64,000 nt of DNA, taken from positions 124,001 through 188,000 of the forward strand of contig NZ_PZJJ01000002.1 in assembly GCF_003044065.1 (NCBI RefSeq). Direction: 5' to 3'. Numbering within the stretch: the stretch's first letter is position 1; every line of letters begins with the position of its first letter. The notes below the pieces were generated by a model, which worked only from the letters and a program-made list of their open reading frames with translations, was not told where the DNA came from and did no database searches. This document shows, one piece after another, positions 59,057 to 64,000 of the stretch. This DNA is from Alkalicoccus saliphilus (GTDB lineage: Bacteria; Bacillota; Bacilli; Bacillales; Salisediminibacteriaceae). Both the position numbers and the translations under genes were made by a program.

Positions 59057-60181
59057 ATGATGGAAGAAATGCCGGATATTATAGAGGAAGTGCAGAGAGT
59101 GTTCAGCTGGCAGCAGCTCGCAGTCGCTGTAGGGATCTTTCTACTGTTTCTGTTGTTCAGGAAACTATTTACTAATTATGTTTTTAAGTCAATAATTATG
59201 CTGTCACGTAAGATTCATGTAGAGACACTGACAAACGTACTGCTCGCTTTTGAAAAACCGCTTCGCTCATTTTTTGTATTTGTGGGCTTATACGCATCGA
59301 TCGTTTATTTTCCCTTTGATAATGATTTTCAGGAGTTTTTTACGAGAGTATTCCGGACATTGATTATCGTCCATGCCGCATGGGGACTGTATAATTTAAC
59401 GTCTTCCAATTCCCTGGTGTTCAACCAGCTCGGAAAGCGTCTTAAGATTGAGTTTGATGACATACTGCTTCCTTTTCTGTCCAAACTCCTGCGTTTTGCA
59501 ATTATCGTAATGGCGCTTAGTATTATCGCTTCGGAATGGAATTATAACGTGAGTGGTTTTGTGGCAGGTCTCGGACTGGGAGGTCTTGCATTTGCGCTTG
59601 CTGCACAGGATTCGATCGGAAATTTTTTCGGTGGTGTAATCATTATTACTGAAAAGCCATTTAAGATGGGAGACTGGATTAAAACCCCTTCCGTGGAAGG
59701 TTTCGTAGAGGACATTACGTTCCGAAGTACAAAAATTCGAACTTTTGCAGATTCGCTTGTAACTGTACCTAATTCTACTTTGGCAAATGAGCCAATAGAA
59801 AATATGACTAAAATGGAAAAACGGGAAGTTACTTTTAATTTGAACCTTGTTTATGCCACACCAGCATCAAAAGTAAGAAAATGTATAGAACGAATAGAAA
59901 GCTTTTTGTATGAAAACGAAGATATAGATGATGAACTGATCATTGTCAGGTTTAACACATTCAATGAAAGCAGCCTTGATTTATTTTTATATTTCTTCAC
60001 CAAGCCTACGGGATGGGTGCCTTATTTAAAAATCAAAGAAGAAGTAAATTTAAAAATATTGGAAATACTTGACGAAGAAGAAGTGGAAATTGCGTTTCCT
60101 TCCCGTTCGCTGTATTTACCCGAACAGTCAAAAAGTGAAGAAAACTCTAAAGAACTCGTATCAACAAAAAAATCAGATTGA
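59057..60181 (+). CDS. MscS-family mechanosensitive channel
   Basis: A 374-residue small-conductance mechanosensitive channel. Three to four N-terminal spans (about 15-170) lead into the pore helix GFVAGLGLGGLAFALAAQDSIGNFFGGVIII (about 168-200), then the beta domain with TEKPFKMGDWI and RSTKIRTFADSLVTVPNSTLANEPIEN. It releases solutes on osmotic downshock. B. subtilis has a comparable gene (ykuT) beside dapH-dapL, as here, although repeats now separate them. Confidence 0.93.
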   Translation: MMEEMPDIIEEVQRVFSWQQLAVAVGIFLLFLLFRKLFTNYVFKSIIMLSRKIHVETLTNVLLAFEKPLRSFFVFVGLYASIVYFPFDNDFQEFFTRVFRTLIIVHAAWGLYNLTSSNSLVFNQLGKRLKIEFDDILLPFLSKLLRFAIIVMALSIIASEWNYNVSGFVAGLGLGGLAFALAAQDSIGNFFGGVIIITEKPFKMGDWIKTPSVEGFVEDITFRSTKIRTFADSLVTVPNSTLANEPIENMTKMEKREVTFNLNLVYATPASKVRKCIERIESFLYENEDIDDELIIVRFNTFNESSLDLFLYFFTKPTGWVPYLKIKEEVNLKILEILDEEEVEIAFPSRSLYLPEQSKSEENSKELVSTKKSD

Positions 60182-60240
60182 TCTCCGTATTCGTTTTCAC
60201 AGTGGTGCTTACGCTTTTTCTATCCAGCAAATTTGCTGTT

Positions 60241-60273
60241 ACTGCCCAGTCTTTCACTATGGGCAGTTTTTTT
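60241..60273 (+). terminator. Intrinsic terminator after the channel gene
   Basis: ACTGCCCA (60241-60248) pairs with TGGGCAGT (60260-60267), followed by seven T. Confidence 0.88.
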
Positions 60274-60286
60274 ATCTTATAGCTAT

Positions 60287-60440
60287 GTTCAAGTTCGCTG
60301 ACGGCTGGAGAAACACTTCGCTTCCACAGGCCTGTTTCCGCTTCGTTTTTAATATAGAAGGGTGTTCTGATGCCCGGGCAGAGACGCCTTCGGAAGGCGC
60401 ACAGATCCTTCTGGACAGAAGGGAAGCCACAGGCGAGCAA
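60287..60440 (+). repeat. Intergenic repeat, families A and C (forward)
   Basis: A part, 60287-60352: AGTTCGCTGACGGCTGGAGA then CACTTCGCTT and TTTCCGCTTCGTTTTTA, the counterpart of the inverted copy at 45968-46101. C part, 60360-60440: CTGATGCC-GGGCAGAGACGCC and a CGGAAGGCGC palindrome, the counterpart of 35945-36040. A and C are adjacent here and at 36 kb. Confidence 0.8.
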
Positions 60441-60690
60441 GGAGATTTAATAGAGACATTCATGCAAAATCATTGCACCATAATAGGTGAAAACAGTCTT
60501 CTCTATCGTTAGTTTTCCATCTTGTACCTTTTAGTCCGAAAGTAGATAGGTCATGTTCTTTTTACTGGATGTTGTAGTGGACATGGAGGGACTCCAGAGT
60601 GATGCATCGCCTCCGACGGAAGAAGGATGGAATCAGCTGAAGCCGGTCCGCTCGGAAAGTCTCACCATGGAAACGTCAGCGAAAGTTTAT
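60440..60690 (-). repeat. Intergenic repeat, family B (inverted copy)
   Basis: Reverse complement of the 46131-46450 repeat over several blocks, including GTAGTGGACAT, ACTCCAGAG, GCCGGTCCGCTCGGAA and, at the left end, ACATTC followed by TGCAAAATCAT. It abuts the A/C copy, making a composite of about 400 nt. Confidence 0.75.
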
Positions 60691-60862
60691 TTTTCTATTC
60701 TCAAGGCAGCCACCATGAAAACAATTGCAGAGAGAAAGTAATGAAAAAATATATTCCGTTTAAGTCGACGGTATTGATATAAGTTCCGTTTGAGATAATA
60801 ATAGTGAGGTCTTTTATCGAAAGTGAAAAATTATTTAAAGTCAGGCATAAAAAACAGATCCA

Positions 60863-60891
60863 TTGCATTTTTACGATGTTATGAATATGAT
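60863..60891 (+). promoter_or_regulatory. Sigma-A promoter of dapH-dapL
   Basis: TTGCAT (60863-60868) and TATGAT (60886-60891) are spaced by 17 nt, about 39 nt before the dapH ATG. No lysine riboswitch is visible upstream. Confidence 0.7.
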
Positions 60892-60929
60892 AGAATAGTA
60901 TTTCACTAGAAATAGGAGGATGATTAATT

Positions 60930-61646
60930 ATGAAACAAATGGATGCAAATGAAATTATTCAGTACATTTCCGATGCGGAAAAGTCCACGCCGGTAAAAGT
61001 ACATATTAAAGGTGACCTTGAAAATATTGATTTCGGGACAGAGACAAAATCCTTTATTCAAGGAAATACAGGAGTGCTTTTCGGTGAGTGGGCGGATATT
61101 CAGGAAGCGCTGAAACAAAACGAAAACCGGATCGAAGACTTTGTAGTTGAAAATGACCGTCGTAATTCAGCTATTCCACTCCTCGATATGAAAAATATTC
61201 ATGCGCGTATTGAACCGGGAGCTCTGATCCGTGAGCAGGTGGAGATAGGGGATTCAGCTGTCATCATGATGGGTGCTTCAATTAATATTGGTTCTGTTGT
61301 AGGAGAGGGAACAATGATCGATATGAATGCAGTACTCGGTGGGCGTGCTACAGTTGGTAAGAACTGTCATATTGGAGCAGGTGCGGTTCTTGCCGGAGTA
61401 ATTGAACCGCCTTCTGCCAAACCTGTTACGATAGAAGACGGAGTAGTTATCGGAGCGAACGCTGTGGTACTTGAAGGAGTAACAGTAGGGAAAGGCGCAG
61501 TTATTGCAGCAGGAGCAATCGTGACTGAGGATGTGCCGGCCAACACGGTTGCAGCAGGAACTCCAGCCCGGGTCATTAAAGAAATCGATGATCAGACGAA
61601 GGGCAAAACAGAAATTAAAGCTGAACTGCGGAAGCTTAAGAAGTAA
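60930..61646 (+). CDS. dapH: Tetrahydrodipicolinate N-acetyltransferase DapH
   Basis: A 238-residue left-handed beta-helix acyltransferase of lysine and meso-diaminopimelate synthesis (acetyl branch). An N-terminal alpha/beta domain (1-85, [21 protein letters not shown]) is followed by many hexapeptide repeats (about 95-220: [24 protein letters not shown], then the [20 protein letters not shown] type). AGGAGG precedes the ATG. dapL follows directly after the stop codon. Confidence 0.96.
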   Translation: MKQMDANEIIQYISDAEKSTPVKVHIKGDLENIDFGTETKSFIQGNTGVLFGEWADIQEALKQNENRIEDFVVENDRRNSAIPLLDMKNIHARIEPGALIREQVEIGDSAVIMMGASINIGSVVGEGTMIDMNAVLGGRATVGKNCHIGAGAVLAGVIEPPSAKPVTIEDGVVIGANAVVLEGVTVGKGAVIAAGAIVTEDVPANTVAAGTPARVIKEIDDQTKGKTEIKAELRKLKK

Positions 61647-62783
61647 ATGAATATTAAGTTGGACATTGAGCGCCTGGCGACCCGTCGCCGGGCGCTTCAT
61701 CAAATTCCGGAAGCAGGTTTTCAAGAAGTGAAAACGCAGCAGTTTCTGATCGAAGTACTGCAGTCGTGCCCTCAGGACTACTTAACGATCGAGCAGTGGA
61801 AGACAGGCCTTGTAGTTTATATAGAAGGAACGAATCCTCGAAAAACGATAGGCTGGCGTGCAGATATAGACGGCCTGCCTATTAAGGAAGAAACAGACTA
61901 TTCTTTTTTGTCAAAGCACGAAGGAATGATGCATGCGTGCGGACATGATTTCCACATGACAATTGGAACAGCAGCTGTGGAATATTTTGCAGCCAACCAG
62001 CCGAAGGATAATATCGTTTTCTTTTTTCAGCCTGCTGAAGAAGGTCCGGGCGGGGCGCTGCCTATGATAGCTTCTGAAGCTTTTAAAAAATGGCGGCCGG
62101 ATGAAATGTATGCACTTCATATAGCACCGGAACTACCTGTAGGAACCGTAGCGACAAAGCCGGGAATTTTATTCGCTAATACGAGTGAGCTGTTTATAGA
62201 CTTTCACGGTCAGGGCGGACATGCAGCCTATCCGCATACAACGGAGGATATGGTTGTTGCAGCCAGCCACTTTGTTACACAGCTTCAATCTATCGTTTCC
62301 AGGAATGTATCTCCTCTTGATTCTGCAGTTGTGACAATAGGTAAAGTGGAAGCCGGGACCAAACAGAATATTATAGCTGATAAAGCGAGAGTGGAAGGAA
62401 CTATCAGAACATTATCCATGGAAGCTATGAATGAAATTAAAGAAAGAATCGAAGGTATGTGCCGGGGGATCGAAGCATCGTTTAAGTGCCGTGCTGAAGT
62501 GGATTATGGAGCAAACTACTGTCAAGTCTACAACGATGAAAAACTGGCAGAAGAGTTTAGAAAACAAGCGGAAAAAAGTGAAACTGTATCTTTTGTTCCA
62601 AGTGAAAAGGCTATGACAGGAGAAGATTTCGGATATTTTCTTGAAGAAGTGCCCGGTCTTATGTTCTGGCTTGGGGTGAACAGCCCCCACGGACTTCATT
62701 CAAGCCGTCTGAAACCGGATGAGGAGGCTCTTGTACCTGGTACAGCCTGGGTCATAGAATGGCTGAAAGGGCGTTCTTCCTGA
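61647..62783 (+). CDS. dapL: N-acetyldiaminopimelate deacetylase DapL
   Basis: A 378-residue M20D metallopeptidase-family hydrolase, second enzyme of the DapH-DapL pair (B. subtilis ykuQ-ykuR). It has RADIDGLPIKEETDYSF, the metal-binding MMHACGHDFHM, QPAEEGPGGA and the closing MTGEDFGYF ... LHSSRLKPDE. ATG starts immediately after the dapH TAA, so translation is coupled. It removes acetate from N-acetyl-LL-diaminopimelate after transamination. Confidence 0.95.
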   Translation: MNIKLDIERLATRRRALHQIPEAGFQEVKTQQFLIEVLQSCPQDYLTIEQWKTGLVVYIEGTNPRKTIGWRADIDGLPIKEETDYSFLSKHEGMMHACGHDFHMTIGTAAVEYFAANQPKDNIVFFFQPAEEGPGGALPMIASEAFKKWRPDEMYALHIAPELPVGTVATKPGILFANTSELFIDFHGQGGHAAYPHTTEDMVVAASHFVTQLQSIVSRNVSPLDSAVVTIGKVEAGTKQNIIADKARVEGTIRTLSMEAMNEIKERIEGMCRGIEASFKCRAEVDYGANYCQVYNDEKLAEEFRKQAEKSETVSFVPSEKAMTGEDFGYFLEEVPGLMFWLGVNSPHGLHSSRLKPDEEALVPGTAWVIEWLKGRSS

Positions 62784-62953
62784 TTTTCTTAGCAGTTGTT
62801 TTAACTGTGATATTTATCAGTCTGATTAAAAGTAATTCAAGTCTGCGACGATTTGCTGCCGGCTCCGGAAACAATTTTTCAAATCGTATGAAGACAAAAT
62901 TCCCCGTTTTAAAATATCATTTTCGCTTGCCGCTCATAGAAGACATGTACTGA
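62759..62953 (+). CDS. Possible small single-span protein overlapping dapL
   Basis: A 64-codon frame starting inside the last 25 nt of dapL. It has one N-terminal hydrophobic helix (FFLIFLAVVLTVIFISLI) and a basic tail. It is the only open frame before the terminator region, but the ribosome site is weak and I recognise no family. It may be a chance frame. Confidence 0.35.
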   Translation: MAERAFFLIFLAVVLTVIFISLIKSNSSLRRFAAGSGNNFSNRMKTKFPVLKYHFRLPLIEDMY

Positions 62954-63090
62954 GAGAGTAAGAATGACTTGTATAAACCTGAAAAAAATGCTCTTTTATG
63001 TATAGGAGGTTCTTTTTTTCCATCTGGGATTACAGGAGAACCATGTATCACAGAATAATTATTAAGAAAATAAGATTTAATCCACATATT

Positions 63091-63126
63091 AAGAGCCGGT
63101 CCTTCACATAAGGACCGGCTCTTTTT
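63091..63126. terminator. Intrinsic terminator between convergent genes
   Basis: AAGAGCCGGTCCTT (63091-63104) pairs perfectly with 63110-63123 around CACAT, and five T follow on the plus strand. Its right arm reaches the stop codon of the minus-strand gene. Confidence 0.9.
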
Positions 63127-64000
63127 ATTCTTCATTGTTCTGGTTAGTCTCAGGATTATTCGTACTGTTGAATTCTTCACCATTACTGCTGTCGTTTGCA
63201 TTCGTGGAAGATTCGACGTTATTTGAGGAATTGACGTTATCTGTGTTAACGTTCTCCTCTGGAGCAGACTCATCATTCTCCTGCGAATTATTTGACTCTG
63301 ATGATTCTTCCTGATCAGACTCGTTGTTGCTGGAATTATTTTCTTCGTTTCCATCGCTATTTTCTTCTTCCGGTGTATTTTCTTCATTATCATTGCTGGT
63401 GGAGCCGTTGTTATTGTTTTCCGAACTGTTATTTTCACCGGAATTTTCTTCTGTGTTTTCCTCATTTTCATTGTCTTCATTATTTTCATTTTCGTTTCCG
63501 ATGTTACTTTCGTTCTCTGGTGTTTCATTTTCCTCATTGTTCTGAGGATCATTCTCTTCTTCATTATTTTCGTTCTCATTATTGTTTTCATCGTCTGTAT
63601 CGTCAGGTACAGTTACTTCCACAGAGGAAGAATCACCAGCGGATTCATTATCTTCATCTACGGGAGTGACACGTATAGTATAAGTTTCTCCGGAATCAGG
63701 ATCGCTGATAGAAGAGCTCATTTGTTTTGTCGTATCGACCGTTGTGAAGGAATCTGAACCGGATACAGAAGCTTCGACAAGGAGACTGAATGATTCAAGT
63801 TCATCTTCAGGAAAGCTCCATTCGATGTCGATAGAATTATTTTCTTCATTATAGGAGGCACTCAGGTTTTGAATGCCGGATGCATCTTCGGATTCAAACT
63901 CTTCTGAAACCGATTCCGGTTCAGTTCCCCGTACAAAAAATTCACGTATTATCTCACTTTCAGGGGTGTCGCTGCTTGGAAGAAGGCCGGTTGATTCCTC
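63125..64000 (-). CDS. C-terminus of a probable class A penicillin-binding protein with FN3 domain and acidic tail (partial)
   Basis: The frame is open from the window edge (64000) to the stop at 63125, 291 residues. The beginning, LPSSDTPESEIIREFFVRGTEPE, resembles the end of the transpeptidase domain in Bacillus PBP1A-type proteins. A fibronectin type III-like domain follows (about 50-125: IQNLSASYNEENNSIDIEW ... TYTIRVTPVDEDNESAG). The last 160 residues are almost only N, E, S, D and T, a disordered acidic tail comparable with the asparagine-rich tail of B. subtilis PBP1. The start lies outside the window. Another cell-surface FN3 protein is the alternative. Confidence 0.65.
   Translation of the reverse strand, partial: EESTGLLPSSDTPESEIIREFFVRGTEPESVSEEFESEDASGIQNLSASYNEENNSIDIEWSFPEDELESFSLLVEASVSGSDSFTTVDTTKQMSSSISDPDSGETYTIRVTPVDEDNESAGDSSSVEVTVPDDTDDENNNENENNEEENDPQNNEENETPENESNIGNENENNEDNENEENTEENSGENNSSENNNNGSTSNDNEENTPEEENSDGNEENNSSNNESDQEESSESNNSQENDESAPEENVNTDNVNSSNNVESSTNANDSSNGEEFNSTNNPETNQNNEE

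Noticed and set aside
60069-60512. Plus-strand 147-codon open frame
   Set aside because: It overlaps the end of mscS in another frame and then runs through the A and C intergenic repeats; no ribosome site.
60690-60929. Looked for a lysine riboswitch or T-box upstream of dapH
   Set aside because: The promoter lies only about 39 nt before the ATG, leaving no room for either element.
62917-63591. Minus-strand lysine/methionine/threonine-rich open frame of 224 codons
   Set aside because: It is an out-of-frame reading of the repetitive acidic tail of the penicillin-binding protein, with implausible composition.
1-64000. Looked for CRISPR arrays, complete insertion sequences, prophage genes or attachment sites
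   Set aside because: No regularly spaced short repeats, transposase, integrase or phage structural genes are visible. The repeats found are the csp triplication and the A/B/C intergenic families.

Overview
The window looks like chromosome of a low-to-mid GC Bacillaceae, probably a halophile or haloalkaliphile. The signs are strong AGGAGG-type ribosome sites, Bacillus-type gene pairs (queC-queD-queE, yjcF-yjcG, dapH-dapL beside an MscS channel, clpE with CtsR boxes, a SinR-like regulator inside an exopolysaccharide cluster) and very acidic exported proteins. No phage, complete insertion sequence, CRISPR array or rRNA is visible. One tRNA gene (Val, GAC) is present.

The most unusual content is two probable selenoprotein genes. 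An MsrA-family gene (7257-7867) and an AhpE-type peroxiredoxin gene (51989-52459) each carry an in-frame TGA exactly where the catalytic cysteine belongs. Each TGA is followed at once by a good stem-loop with a G-initiated 3-nt apical loop, 19-20 nt downstream of the TGA, as expected of a bacterial SECIS element. No selenocysteine machinery (selA, selB, selC, selD) lies in the window, so this predicts that it is encoded elsewhere in the genome. The msrA reading frame also has an apparent 1-nt deletion near 7663.

Layout. 1-3.9 kb: end of a membrane protein, a phosphodiesterase, a preQ1 riboswitch followed by queCDE, and trhO. 4-10.1 kb: a conserved protein of unknown function (minus), an acidic oligopeptide-type binding lipoprotein, Sec-msrA and a large membrane-anchored hydrolase. 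10.5-18.4 kb: mostly minus-strand genes (MmcB-like, DUF456, acetamidase/formamidase, a LexA-boxed Y-family polymerase) plus a plus-strand oxidoreductase and S9 peptidase pair. 18.7-21.7 kb: aldo/keto reductase, an EamA transporter and three tandem cold-shock genes with a duplicated, covarying leader. 21.7-33.2 kb: an exopolysaccharide locus with a long regulatory leader (54-bp palindrome centred on paired SinR-like boxes, a sigma-A promoter, an epsC/EAR-like RNA), then epsC, an aminotransferase, a SinR homologue, an initiating sugar transferase, Wzz/Wzc and a glycosyltransferase. A second block has a UDP-glucuronate epimerase, galU and a phosphoesterase. No Wzx or Wzy is present.

33.8-46 kb: FemAB-like and GNAT enzymes, SDR, aldehyde dehydrogenase, DEAD-box helicase, a ComEC-like metallo-hydrolase fused to a ComEA-like HhH domain, and clpE. 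46-64 kb: rpiA, nitroreductase, yjcFG, YutG-type protein, tRNA-Val, Sec-peroxiredoxin, a FAD/Rieske oxidoreductase beside a CYP152 peroxygenase, lrgAB-type genes, a KtrA/C-type subunit, MscS, dapH-dapL, and the acidic C-terminus of what is probably a class A penicillin-binding protein. Three related intergenic repeat families (called A, B and C here) recur at about 36-37, 46 and 60 kb. Calls rest on reading the sequence and on knowledge of protein families. No database search was run.
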